A stretch of 64,000 nt of DNA. It comes from CAZFER01 sp964517495 (GTDB lineage Bacteria; Hinthialibacterota; Hinthialibacteria; Hinthialibacterales; Hinthialibacteraceae). Of this stretch, positions 1-8,774 are shown one piece after another; within the stretch, counting starts at the first letter, position 1; each line of letters starts with the position of its first letter. Below the pieces are notes generated by a model. It ran no database searches, had not been told where the DNA came from, and was given only the letters and a program-made list of their open reading frames with translations. Position numbers and translations under genes: made by a program. The stretch covers positions 1-64,000 of the forward strand of contig CAZFER010000032.1 of NCBI GenBank assembly GCA_964517495.1. The letters run 5' to 3'.

Positions 1-48
1 GAGCCGTTTCCCACGTATAACGGCTCGGCGGGAGCCTCGCCCTCCCCT
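1..48. repeat. GC-rich palindromic intergenic repeat (left end of window)
   Basis: Positions 1-8 (GAGCCGTT) and 19-26 (AACGGCTC) form a perfect 8-bp inverted repeat. Directly after it, positions 27-46 (GGCGGGAGCCTCGCCCTCCC) match 19 of 20 bases at 57390-57409, and match the reverse complement of the tandem units at 57225-57302 more loosely. It is therefore a member of a dispersed, probably non-coding repeat family, and it may continue beyond the window edge. Confidence 0.6.
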
Positions 49-274
49 TCAAATTAATGACACTATGGGCAAACCTATGTGTTCGCCCCATGAATACGCC
101 CATTTGTTTTCAAAGAATATTAACAAGGATAAGGGGCTTTCCTTTGCGGGTTTTCATCCCGCCACTATACTTTTACCCTATATTCTGCGTGTTTTTAAAA
201 TCAAAACATCACTATATATAAAAACATCGTTCCAATGAACGATTCACACTAAATGGAGAGGGACTGAATTCATT

Positions 275-2932
275 ATGGAAATAGACAAACGATACGATGC
301 CCACGCTTCGCGTGATAAATGGTATACGTTTTGGGAAGAACAGGGCCTTTTCAAAGCCGATCCTCACTCGTCAAAGCCCCCATTCTCTATCGTTATTCCC
401 CCTCCAAACGTCACCGGGCGTTTGCACATTGGCCATGCTCTCAATAACACCCTGCAGGATATCCTCTGCCGCTGGAAACGCATGGAAGGCTTCGAAGTGC
501 TCTGGATGCCGGGTACCGATCACGCCGGTATCGCCACCCAAAACGTGGTTGAACGCCAACTCGCCCAGGATGGCGTTTCCCGTCATGACATAGGCCGCGA
601 AAAACTGCTTGAACGCATTTGGGAATGGAAGCAGGAATACGGTGATACCATCATCCGCCAGTTAAAATATCTGGGGGCATCCTGCGACTGGTCACGCACC
701 CGCTTCACTATGGACGAAGGCTGCTCTCGAGCGGTTCGCGAAGTATTCGTCCGCCTGTATGAAGATGGCTATCTCTATCGCGGGCATTTTTTGGTGAACT
801 GGTGCCCACGCTGCCATACCACCCTCTCCGATGATGAAGTCGAATACACCGACGCCAAAGGCGCATTCTACCATATTAAATACAAACTGGCCGATAGTGC
901 AGAACATTTAACTATCGCCACCACCCGCCCCGAAACTCTCCTGGGCGATTCCGCTGTGGCCGTCCATCCCGAAGATGAGCGCTATCAGCACCTCATCGGC
1001 AAATCTGCGATTCTCCCCCTGCTGGAACGCAAAATTCCCATCATCGCCGATGAATATGTCGACCGTGAATTCGGTACTGGCGCCCTTAAAATCACCCCAG
1101 CACACGATATCAACGACTTTAATGTAGGCAAACGGCACAATCTGGAAGAGATAAACATTTTAAACGAAGATGCCACCATCAACAAAAACGGAGGCCCCTA
1201 TGAAGGCCTGGATCGTTACAAAGCACGTAAAAAGGTATTGGGGGATTTACAAGAACAAAACCTCCTTTTAAAAACCGAAGAATTGGACCACCGCGTGGGC
1301 GGTTGCTACCGCTGCAATACGGTGGTTGAGCCATACTTATCCGAACAATGGTTCGTAAAGATGAAACCCCTCATGCAGGAACCACTCAAAGCGGTCCGTG
1401 AAAAACGCACCAAATTCATCCCCAAAAATTGGGAGAACACCTACTTCGCATGGGTGGAAAACGTCCGCGACTGGCCGGTCTCCCGTCAAATCTGGTGGGG
1501 ACACCGCCTGCCAGTGTGGTATTGCGACAACTGCGATGGCGTGACTGTCACTCGCGAGGATCCGGAACGCTGTACCACCTGCGCCAGCCCCCGTATCCGC
1601 CAGGATGAGGATGTACTCGACACCTGGTTCTCATCCGCCCTTTGGCCCTTTTCAACCATGGGCTGGCCCGATCAGACCGCCGAACTGGATAAATTTTACC
1701 CCACTACCGTGCTGGTTACTGCCCATGATATCATCTATTTCTGGGTGGCCCGTATGATCATGATGGGCCTTTATATCATGAAAAAGGTCCCCTTCGAGGA
1801 TGTCTATATCACCGCGTTGGTGCGCGATGCCCAAGGCCGCAAAATGTCAAAATCACTGGGCAACGCCATCGATCCCATCGAGGTGATCGATAAATACGGC
1901 GTGGATTCCGTCCGATTCACCCTTTCGATCCTGGCCGCCCAGGGACGCAACATTAACCTGGCCGAAGAACGCATCGAAGGTTACCGCAACTTCACCAACA
2001 AAATTTGGAACGCCACCCGCCTGATTCTGGCTACCATCGATGAAGGCGAAACCATACCCGATACCATCGATTCAAACCAGTTGGAATGGGCAGACCGCTG
2101 GATAGTATCTCGCTTGCAGCACACCGTCGCAGCCACCCGCAAGGGGATGCAGGAATATAAATTCAACGAGGCCTCCGATGCCCTTTATCATTTCATCTGG
2201 CATGAATACTGTGATTGGTACCTTGAATTAATCAAACCACGTCTCTATGGCGATGATCCTCAATCTCAAGCCACCGTCAAACGCATCGCCTTCCAAGTGT
2301 TGGAAGGCACCTTACGCATGCTTCACCCCTTTATGCCTTTCATCACTGAAGAACTTTGGCAAATCCTCAAAAAACTCGGCGTGCCCGAAGAGGACGTGCT
2401 CAGCATCTCATGCACCCGCTATCCGGCAGTGGATGAATCCCTCATCGACGATACCTTGGAAGCCGAGGTCGATAAATTCCAAAAAATGGTATACACCATC
2501 CGCAATATCCGTGGCGAATTAAACATCGCGCCTTCCACCGTAACCATGGTGGAATTCAAAACCCATAAACGTGAAGACGAGGAATTCCTGCAAAAATACT
2601 ACAATCATATCACCACCCTATGCAAAATCTCCGAAGAACTGGTGGCGGGAAGTGACCTTGAACCTCATCCAGCCTCCTCAATCGGGATCGTGGATGGCTG
2701 TGAAATCTGCGTCCACTGGCCGGCTGAAGTGGAACAAAAAGAGATCGTACGCCTGCAAAAACAGATCGAGCAGTTGGAAAAAACCATCGCGGGACGCGAG
2801 AAAAAACTGGCCAATCAAAAATTCGTCGAACGCGCCCCCAAAGAAGTGGTCGAACAGGAAAAAGCACGCTTCGAAAAGGAAAAATCCGAACACCAACGCC
2901 TGAAAACCCAATTAACCCTTCTCAATCAATAA
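275..2932 (+). CDS. valS: Valyl-tRNA synthetase
   Basis: This enzyme charges tRNA-Val with valine in the cytoplasm. At 885 residues it is the normal length for bacterial ValS. The class I signature HIGH is at residues 51-54 after PPPNVTGRL, and KMSKS is at 523-527. Between them lies the CP1 editing region with the typical TTRPETLLGDSAVAVHP stretch. Cys pairs around residues 170 and 415 (WCPRC and YCDNC) look like zinc-binding knuckles. The C-terminal ~70 residues are a Lys/Glu-rich coiled coil typical of the ValS tRNA-binding arm. The start ATG follows a GGAGAGGGA-like Shine-Dalgarno. The gene stands alone; I found no T-box leader in the 270 bases upstream. IleS is the closest alternative but the motifs and coiled-coil tail fit ValS. 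Confidence 0.97.
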   Translation: MEIDKRYDAHASRDKWYTFWEEQGLFKADPHSSKPPFSIVIPPPNVTGRLHIGHALNNTLQDILCRWKRMEGFEVLWMPGTDHAGIATQNVVERQLAQDGVSRHDIGREKLLERIWEWKQEYGDTIIRQLKYLGASCDWSRTRFTMDEGCSRAVREVFVRLYEDGYLYRGHFLVNWCPRCHTTLSDDEVEYTDAKGAFYHIKYKLADSAEHLTIATTRPETLLGDSAVAVHPEDERYQHLIGKSAILPLLERKIPIIADEYVDREFGTGALKITPAHDINDFNVGKRHNLEEINILNEDATINKNGGPYEGLDRYKARKKVLGDLQEQNLLLKTEELDHRVGGCYRCNTVVEPYLSEQWFVKMKPLMQEPLKAVREKRTKFIPKNWENTYFAWVENVRDWPVSRQIWWGHRLPVWYCDNCDGVTVTREDPERCTTCASPRIRQDEDVLDTWFSSALWPFSTMGWPDQTAELDKFYPTTVLVTAHDIIYFWVARMIMMGLYIMKKVPFEDVYITALVRDAQGRKMSKSLGNAIDPIEVIDKYGVDSVRFTLSILAAQGRNINLAEERIEGYRNFTNKIWNATRLILATIDEGETIPDTIDSNQLEWADRWIVSRLQHTVAATRKGMQEYKFNEASDALYHFIWHEYCDWYLELIKPRLYGDDPQSQATVKRIAFQVLEGTLRMLHPFMPFITEELWQILKKLGVPEEDVLSISCTRYPAVDESLIDDTLEAEVDKFQKMVYTIRNIRGELNIAPSTVTMVEFKTHKREDEEFLQKYYNHITTLCKISEELVAGSDLEPHPASSIGIVDGCEICVHWPAEVEQKEIVRLQKQIEQLEKTIAGREKKLANQKFVERAPKEVVEQEKARFEKEKSEHQRLKTQLTLLNQ

Positions 2933-3314
2933 AGTACATCTCACCCCGGGGAGCGGGCATCCCTGCCCGCTCGTCATACCCACAAACCTAACATCATCTC
3001 CCAAACCAAACGGCAACGCACCAATCATCATAAATCACTTCTTCGCACGCCTATTCCACTCAATACCCAGCCCATCCTTTTGTCTTGAATCAGGATGCCC
3101 AGGATGCTAAGGATGAACAGGATAACACCCTGGCTGCCCGATAATATTAGACGGATTTTGTAGGGCGGGTTAAAAGCGAAGCAAAACTCACCCCTCATAC
3201 TTAAACGGAGTTCGAGCATACCTGCCCGAACGTCTTACTCCAATTCCATTTTGTTTGGGGAAAAATGAAAAAAAACTTCCTTGATTTTTTTGGGGGGATG
3301 CTCAATTCAATCCC
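2933..3314. other. Intergenic stretch holding several small repeats
   Basis: No convincing gene is present in these 382 bases. They hold a perfect hairpin at 2951-2972, a related imperfect one near 3212-3232, a stretch at about 3090-3120 in which AGGATG recurs, and a segment starting TAGGGCGGGTT near 3162 that resembles the GTAGGATGGGTT element at 57434. The region looks like a nest of small dispersed intergenic repeats rather than regulatory DNA of one gene. Confidence 0.5.
2951..2972. repeat. Perfect 9-bp hairpin just after valS
   Basis: GAGCGGGCA and TGCCCGCTC pair perfectly around the loop TCCC. It lies 18 bases after the valS stop and could end transcription, but no T-run follows. A similar core (GAGCATACCTGCCCG) recurs near 3215, so it is more likely a dispersed repeat. 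Confidence 0.5.
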
Positions 3315-4097
3315 TCAATACTGATTCAAACTCCACTGAGGTGTAAAAAACCGTTTCGATTCCAGCCAAACAGTCAAATGACAGGTTAAAGCGACCGCTC
3401 CCGCCAGCATATAAACCACTACGATTTGATAGCGAACCGCTTTTTCCGGGTAAATGCCGGAAATAAGCTGGCCTGTCATGATGCCGGGCATCTGAACAAT
3501 TCCCATCATCATCATGCTGTTAATGCTTGGGATTAATGCATTACGCAATGTGGTTCCGACATAAGGGCTGAGGGCTTGACTCGGCGAGGCTCCAAGCGAC
3601 AAAGCGGCTTCAATGTGGCCGCGGTGGCTGTCCACTTCTCCTTTCAAGCGATGAATGGAAAGTGCGGCTCCATTCGCGCAATTCCCAATCAACATCCCCA
3701 TTAATGGAATAAAGAGGTGGGGTTGATTGAGCGGCTGTATTTGTAAGACAGCGGCATATAAAAAGCCTCCAAGAACTAAAACAGCCAAATGCAAAGCAAT
3801 GCAAAGGGCGAAAAACGTATGGCGTGTAAATGAATCCTGGCGTCTCCCCGCGGTATAGGTTCCCACAAGGATCATAAATTCCAAGGTCAGAAGATGAAAT
3901 AACGGCTTTTGGCTTTGAAAAAGCCAGAGGAGAAAATACCCCATAATCCATAGTTGGATAAACGCACGAATCGCACCAAGCAGATATTGACGCTCGAGGC
4001 GGCTGCGGTTGAATCGTGCCAACAAAACCGCCAAAACGATCATGGTAAAAGCGATAAGCACCTGATTAAGTGATAATTCAAGATAATCAAAATTCAT
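3315..4097 (-). CDS. fetB: FetB-like ABC transporter permease (UPF0014/YbbM)
   Basis: This is a 260-residue, highly hydrophobic protein with about six to seven predicted membrane segments. The stretches LLGAIRAFIQLWIMGYFL and GNCANGAALSIHRL match the UPF0014 family (E. coli FetB, linked to iron export and oxidative-stress resistance). It is encoded 18 bases after the ATPase gene on the same strand, so the two form a transporter operon transcribed as ATPase then permease. The assignment to iron is from the family, not from anything in this sequence. The short GASPSQAL segment in the cytoplasmic part is a candidate coupling helix. Confidence 0.85.
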   Translation of the reverse strand: MNFDYLELSLNQVLIAFTMIVLAVLLARFNRSRLERQYLLGAIRAFIQLWIMGYFLLWLFQSQKPLFHLLTLEFMILVGTYTAGRRQDSFTRHTFFALCIALHLAVLVLGGFLYAAVLQIQPLNQPHLFIPLMGMLIGNCANGAALSIHRLKGEVDSHRGHIEAALSLGASPSQALSPYVGTTLRNALIPSINSMMMMGIVQMPGIMTGQLISGIYPEKAVRYQIVVVYMLAGAVALTCHLTVWLESKRFFTPQWSLNQY

Positions 4098-4115
4098 GGC
4101 TTGATCTCCGCATCG

Positions 4116-4829
4116 TTAATTATTGGAAAATTGATTGAACGCTGGGATGGACTCGAGAGATTGGTATTCGGTTAATTGCCCGTTTTGCAGCAGCATTAAA
4201 CGCCCCCCAAGTTGTTGAGCCGTTTCCCGCTGATGTGTTACGGTCAAAACAGACATGTTATATTCTTTGTTCAAACGATGAATCGACTGGGTGATAAGCC
4301 GGGCGGATTGTGGATCGAGTGAAGAAGTCGGTTCATCCAGCAACAGCAAGGTGGGTTGGTTTGCCAATGTGCGTGCCAGGGATACCCGCATCTGTTGTCC
4401 GACGGATAGATCGTTGATATGGCGCTGTTTCAAATGAACTTCCAATCCTACCTGATTTAACAAGTGGATTGTGAATTGCTCCTCATCCTCAATGGTTTTT
4501 TTGTTGATCTGAAGGGGATAAAGCAGATTATCACTTATCGTCCCAGGGAATAAATAAGGGAGTTGGAGCACCATCCCCGCCTGTTGCCTTAGCAGCCGAA
4601 TATCCCATTGTTCTATGGGCTTTCCCTTAAAATAAATGGTCCCTTCATCAATAGGATCAAGCCCGATAATCGCGCGTAATAAAGTGGATTTCCCCGATCC
4701 GGATGGACCCATCAAGGTAACCATTTCGCTCTCATCCATCGAAAAGGAAAGAGATTGAAAAATGGTGTTTTGTTGCGATTCTTTGCCCTTGCGGCAGGTA
4801 ACATTGTCGAATTCTAATATTATACTCAT
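4116..4829 (-). CDS. fetA: FetA-like ABC transporter ATP-binding protein
   Basis: This is a 237-residue ABC ATPase, a single nucleotide-binding domain. Walker A is GPSGSGKST at residues 41-49, the signature is LSVGQ at 141-145 (Val in place of the usual Ser-Gly form, a common variant), and Walker B is TLLLLDEP at 160-167. The H-loop His lies in VTHQRE. It is the first gene of a minus-strand pair with the FetB-like permease, so it most likely powers export of iron or a related metal. The 84 bases upstream are shared with the divergent gene at 4914. Confidence 0.87.
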   Translation of the reverse strand: MSIILEFDNVTCRKGKESQQNTIFQSLSFSMDESEMVTLMGPSGSGKSTLLRAIIGLDPIDEGTIYFKGKPIEQWDIRLLRQQAGMVLQLPYLFPGTISDNLLYPLQINKKTIEDEEQFTIHLLNQVGLEVHLKQRHINDLSVGQQMRVSLARTLANQPTLLLLDEPTSSLDPQSARLITQSIHRLNKEYNMSVLTVTHQRETAQQLGGRLMLLQNGQLTEYQSLESIPAFNQFSNN

Positions 4830-4913
4830 TGATTGTTGATAGTTTTGGCTTTAAGGATTTTATCTATTATATCCATTCATCAATAAACAACCATATGTGA
4901 AAGGTCCAAAGAT

Positions 4914-6008
4914 ATGTTAGGCTTTTTCAAACGGTCAAAGGATCAACTGCGCGTTCTTCCCGCTGAAGAACCCAAACCTAATCTTCAAAGTGTTTTAATC
5001 TGGGTTGATGAGTCCTATCGCGATCCCGTCAGCCGGGTTGTGCGAGCCTTGGCGTTAGAGGAAGCCTATCGGGATACCGGTTTGAGAGAAGTTCACTTGG
5101 TCTGTCCAACAATCGGTTTATTTACCCATGAGGCCAGTCAACGGGGGATTAATGTATCGACTCCCGATCATGAGGCGCCTCCTCTAACCTTGGCAGACAC
5201 CATCCAGCAACTGCAGCCTGATATCGTCGTGGCTGATTTGCTCAATCCCCCTGTGGCGTTTCCCCGAACCGCTGGTGATAAACGCCTCTTGTTTGTTTTG
5301 TTATGCGACCGTTTTCATGAAACTGCCTTGGGCGCCGATATGGTCATCTTGCCAGGCTGCCATCCCGCTCCCACGTTCGAATCCTTGCGCTTGCAACCCA
5401 GCCGGTTGGCAGATTGCCTGCATGGGTGGGATGTGGTTCCATTGCCAAAACTCTATGAAGAGGAAGCGTCTTCCAATACGTCAACATCCTGTATAGTGGC
5501 GTTGTCGAGTGATGAATTTGTGGATCATATGCTGCCATTGGAACAAACACTTAAAACGGTCTTCAAGCAGTCATTATCCTTATTGGATGATAGTGCAAAT
5601 GGTCTGCCCGATAAATTAAAAGGATTATTTGATCCTAAAAAAACCTGCGATCGGGAAAGTACCTTAAAAGATCGCCGCGATATGATCGATCAAGCAAATG
5701 TCGTCTTAACGCATACTGGACCTCATATGTATGAGTTTTTAGCCCGGGGAAAGAACGTAATATTGTACACCACATCAGAAAGTGAATGGACGACTGCCCA
5801 GTGGATGCAATCACAACTGGGTGGTGTGATGGCCTTTAATGCCAGGAAGAAAGAGGGGGATGAGTTGGACTCGCAGTTAAAGAGCGTTCTGGATGCCCCT
5901 GAAATTCAAAAAAGAGCTGAAAACAATGCTGAACCTATAATAAAGAAGAATGGAGCGGCTCATATCGCCTCATTGACAATGGACCGTTGGTTCCAATTGG
6001 TTCAATGA
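4914..6008 (+). CDS. PseG/SpsG-like GT-B fold protein
   Basis: The protein has 364 residues and no signal peptide. Its second half contains DMIDQANVVLTHTGPHMYEF and then LARGKNVILYTTSE, a pattern like the C-terminal half of PseG, SpsG and MurG-type proteins, where a Gly/His-rich loop binds the nucleotide sugar. The N-terminal half alternates hydrophobic strands and acidic loops as expected of a Rossmann-like half. PseG removes UDP during pseudaminic acid synthesis for flagellin glycosylation, and flagellar genes lie 3 kb away, but the rest of the pathway is not adjacent. I call it a PseG-like fold and do not assign the reaction. It faces the next gene tail to tail with 8 bases between stops. 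Confidence 0.45.
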   Translation: MLGFFKRSKDQLRVLPAEEPKPNLQSVLIWVDESYRDPVSRVVRALALEEAYRDTGLREVHLVCPTIGLFTHEASQRGINVSTPDHEAPPLTLADTIQQLQPDIVVADLLNPPVAFPRTAGDKRLLFVLLCDRFHETALGADMVILPGCHPAPTFESLRLQPSRLADCLHGWDVVPLPKLYEEEASSNTSTSCIVALSSDEFVDHMLPLEQTLKTVFKQSLSLLDDSANGLPDKLKGLFDPKKTCDRESTLKDRRDMIDQANVVLTHTGPHMYEFLARGKNVILYTTSESEWTTAQWMQSQLGGVMAFNARKKEGDELDSQLKSVLDAPEIQKRAENNAEPIIKKNGAAHIASLTMDRWFQLVQ

Positions 6009-6016
6009 ATCATTAT

Positions 6017-7054
6017 TCATTCAAAAAACCAGAGACGGCCAACTAATTTATCATCTTCATCAAGTATGGGAGTGGATTTACAAGCGATAGAATTTGACTG
6101 ATTGGGAAGATTTTCGAGTATAAAATTGTGCGTTTGTTTTGGCTGGTTATCAATTTGATGAGTAATCACCGACCACTTTGTGTTCGGTTCAGAGTGAAAT
6201 TTTCCCAACAAAGACAAGAAATCTTGCTTGGATAAATCTTGTGCTTTTTCCTGATCGAGTTCAAATAATTCAAGAAAACGCGGATTGGCAATCGTGACTG
6301 AACCGGAACGGTCGGTAATCACCATACCTTGGGACATCTCCTTAAGTACAGCGGAAAAACTTCGATTTTTCGCTTCGAGCTCAGTGGTACGATCTCCCAG
6401 GTCAAGCAGGGCTTCTTGAAGCTCAGCGGTCCGTTCCTGTAACTTCCCATTGGAACTTTCGAGTTCCTTCTTCAATTGAAGCAACTGCTGATTGGTTTGG
6501 CCCAATTCCTTGTTTTTCTCTTCAAAAAGAGAAAGGGTTTGCACAAGGTTAAGGTTTTGCATGCGCAGTTCTTCGAAGAGGGTGGGGTTTTTCCTGGAGG
6601 AAAACTTGTCCTGGAAAAAATTAACGATATTTCTTGCAAGGGTTTTGGTGGATTCTTTCTTCTTCTTGGTCAGCCGTATATGAGTCCCTTCACCAGGCTC
6701 AGATTCAATTTCGATTGTATCCATCAACCGTTTCATGGCGGGTATGCCACGTAAAGCCGTGGAAACCCCACGTTTGGTGGTTAAGAGCTCTCTTTTTTGT
6801 TCTTCGGTAAAACCAGGGCCATTATCCTCTCCCTCCACTTGGAGAATTAAGTCCTTGTCTTCTGTCAGCAGGGAAAAAGTAATTTTCCCCCCTTTCCCAT
6901 GTTCAAGAATATTCTTGCAGAGTTCGAAGACAGACGTGGTCACTTGAAGCTGTTCGGTTGTCCCAAAGCCTAATTCTTCACAAATAACCCGAGCTCGATC
7001 CCGCGATGCCAGAATGTCTTTTTCTTCTTGAATATCGATCGAATAAATTTCCAT
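6017..7054 (-). CDS. RsbT-like ATPase fused to coiled coil and PAS domain
   Basis: Residues 1-133 form a GHKL ATPase of the anti-sigma kinase (RsbT/RsbW) type. The N box is in SVFELCKNILEHG, the G1 box is GEDNGPGF, and a GEGTHI segment closes the domain. Residues ~165-235 form a long coiled coil with repeated LQERTAEL-type heptads. Residues ~240-345 look like a PAS domain (MVITDRSGSVTIANPRFLEL). There is no HisKA dimerisation helix with a phospho-His, so it is not a classic histidine kinase. The likely role is a partner-switching kinase or sensor, perhaps acting on a STAS protein such as the one at 39927. The N-terminal ATPase followed by PAS is the reverse of the usual order. Confidence 0.65.
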   Translation of the reverse strand: MEIYSIDIQEEKDILASRDRARVICEELGFGTTEQLQVTTSVFELCKNILEHGKGGKITFSLLTEDKDLILQVEGEDNGPGFTEEQKRELLTTKRGVSTALRGIPAMKRLMDTIEIESEPGEGTHIRLTKKKKESTKTLARNIVNFFQDKFSSRKNPTLFEELRMQNLNLVQTLSLFEEKNKELGQTNQQLLQLKKELESSNGKLQERTAELQEALLDLGDRTTELEAKNRSFSAVLKEMSQGMVITDRSGSVTIANPRFLELFELDQEKAQDLSKQDFLSLLGKFHSEPNTKWSVITHQIDNQPKQTHNFILENLPNQSNSIACKSTPILDEDDKLVGRLWFFE

Positions 7055-7200
7055 GAGTGTTCCACAGCCGTTTCAAAATAACGTACGCATTCAAGAAACG
7101 TTATTGAATTATATCAACCTTCCTGGAGGATTATGCCGCACAAACCGTGTCTCGTTTCATAATCGTTACAGTGAATCATACGCCTGATTGTTACCGGCTT

Positions 7201-7860
7201 TCAAGGTGTTGTTGGTTGAATGTTCCCAGATGGCAAACTGGGTGTTAAGGGTGATGAGTCTGATGAGGGGCGTGATTGGAGTTCAGGCGTCACTTCCCGA
7301 ATATAATCCGCAAAGCGATCCTCTGCTGATTTTGCACTTAATTCAGATGTATCTTCCTCTGATTGGGATTCATCCTCGGCGCCAACCACATGATATTTTG
7401 GACCTTCCTCTTCCTGTGCGAATTGGGCTTTTTCACCAATATAAAATTTTGTGGTTTCGACTGGAAGGCCATCCACACTAAATAATACTTTCCATTCCCC
7501 TATTCCCCCAAGTTTCATTAATCGCCGCATTTGAAATTCTATTCCGATGAAATCCTTTTTAGGGTAACGTATTTCCTCTTGCGCTGCCACATTGCTTAAT
7601 GGATTAACCAACTCGATGGTTGCCCACGAATTTTTATCCTCTGATGAAAAACCTGCCACCACAATAACACGCGGATCCTTCTCAGGCAGGAACTCATCTG
7701 TAACACCCACCCAACGATTATCCTGGGATAATCCTTTACACGTAAAAAGATCGCGTTGAGCCGTGGTCGCGGGTTTCATTGCGATTCGTTGGTTACTTGT
7801 ACAGGATGAAAAGGCCACTAAGACAGCAACTATGATGATAAGGTTAAGTAAAGATTTCAT
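7201..7860 (-). CDS. Predicted lipoprotein of unknown function
   Basis: The protein has 219 residues. An N-terminal signal ends in the lipobox-like VAFSSC (Cys about residue 20), so it is probably a lipid-anchored envelope protein. The middle has beta-rich segments (YPKKDFIGIEFQMRRL, EWKVLFSVDGLPVET), and the last ~70 residues are acidic then Ser/Pro-rich and likely disordered. I do not recognise the family. It is transcribed away from the flagellar operon and lies alone. Confidence 0.6.
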   Translation of the reverse strand: MKSLLNLIIIVAVLVAFSSCTSNQRIAMKPATTAQRDLFTCKGLSQDNRWVGVTDEFLPEKDPRVIVVAGFSSEDKNSWATIELVNPLSNVAAQEEIRYPKKDFIGIEFQMRRLMKLGGIGEWKVLFSVDGLPVETTKFYIGEKAQFAQEEEGPKYHVVGAEDESQSEEDTSELSAKSAEDRFADYIREVTPELQSRPSSDSSPLTPSLPSGNIQPTTP

Positions 7861-8211
7861 TTGTTATCCTCGTTTCTGGCACCAGGCAAGTATTCTATCC
7901 ACGATAAGAATATTCCGTCAAGCGATGCTTTGTTTAAAAAAGGCATACTATTTGCTTATCCTGAAATATGAATTTGTTCCATTAATTAAAAAAACGTCTT
8001 GATATGACAAGAAGTTATATCACAAGGATAGAAAGTTCATAGGGTCTTTAACCACTGGAAACTTTTTAGTTCGTTTTGGAACACAGGAAAGCAAAGAACA
8101 AGGGAAACAAATTGAAATATGGAAAAATCTGCTTGACAAGGCAAATTTTAACCACGTATAATATTTTATAATCATTAAACTTGAGTTATCTCATTTAAAG
8201 GGGCTTGTAAA
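7861..8211. other. Divergent intergenic region before the flagellar operon
   Basis: No gene is seen in these 351 bases. They carry the sigma-70-like promoter of the fliL operon (8133-8162) and presumably the promoter of the divergent lipoprotein gene. I saw no strong hairpin or sigma-54 site. Confidence 0.5.
8133..8162 (+). promoter_or_regulatory. Sigma-70-type promoter of the flagellar operon
   Basis: A perfect -35 TTGACA (8133-8138) and perfect -10 TATAAT (8157-8162) are separated by 18 bases. Transcription would start near 8169, about 43 bases before the fliL ATG. This suggests housekeeping control of the operon rather than sigma-54 or sigma-28. Confidence 0.75.
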
Positions 8212-8742
8212 ATGGGTGATGTACCAGAACAACAAGATGTTCAACAGGAAGATAAACCTAAAAGTAAATTGCCACTTATTATCATAAGTTTCGTGATTTT
8301 ATTGGCAATTATTATTTTTAGTGCCATGAGTATGCTTAGTACAGGTGGTGAACAAACCGAAGGAAAATCAGATATTGATAATAAAATAGGGTACATGTAC
8401 AGTTTCCCGGAACCATTCACGAATAATCTACTTCCGCCTGACGATCAATATCTAGTGACTGTGGAAGTTACGCTTGAGATTAAAAGTAAACCACCTCATT
8501 CAGAATCTGATGCCTTGTTGGAATTAGGAATTGATACGAAAGATAAAGATGCCTTGAACCACAGCAAAATGCCTAAAGTAGTCGAAATCATCAATACTGT
8601 TTTTCAAACAAAAAACAAAGCCGAAGTGACCAATCAACCAGGCAAAGAACGAATAAAAGCACAGATTAGAAATGGCATCAATGCAATATTAGAAAAAGGT
8701 AAAATAGAATCGGTTATCCTGGAAAAGTTTATCATTAATTAA
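8212..8742 (+). CDS. fliL: Flagellar basal body-associated protein FliL
   Basis: The protein has 176 residues: a short cytoplasmic N-terminus, one membrane helix (about residues 23-45, LPLIIISFVILLAIIIF), and a periplasmic domain. The segment EPFTNNLLPPDDQYLVTVEV matches the FliL family start of the periplasmic domain. FliL surrounds the stators and modulates motor torque. It is the first gene of the operon, with AAAGGGG 8 bases before the ATG, and fliM follows after 32 bases. Confidence 0.85.
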   Translation: MGDVPEQQDVQQEDKPKSKLPLIIISFVILLAIIIFSAMSMLSTGGEQTEGKSDIDNKIGYMYSFPEPFTNNLLPPDDQYLVTVEVTLEIKSKPPHSESDALLELGIDTKDKDALNHSKMPKVVEIINTVFQTKNKAEVTNQPGKERIKAQIRNGINAILEKGKIESVILEKFIIN

Positions 8743-8774
8743 ACTTTTTCTTATAAACAAAGCGGGTAGCACTT

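Noticed and set aside
1..274. T-box leader for valS
   Set aside because: No T-box sequence or antiterminator-like pair is visible upstream of valS, although aminoacyl-tRNA synthetase genes often have one.
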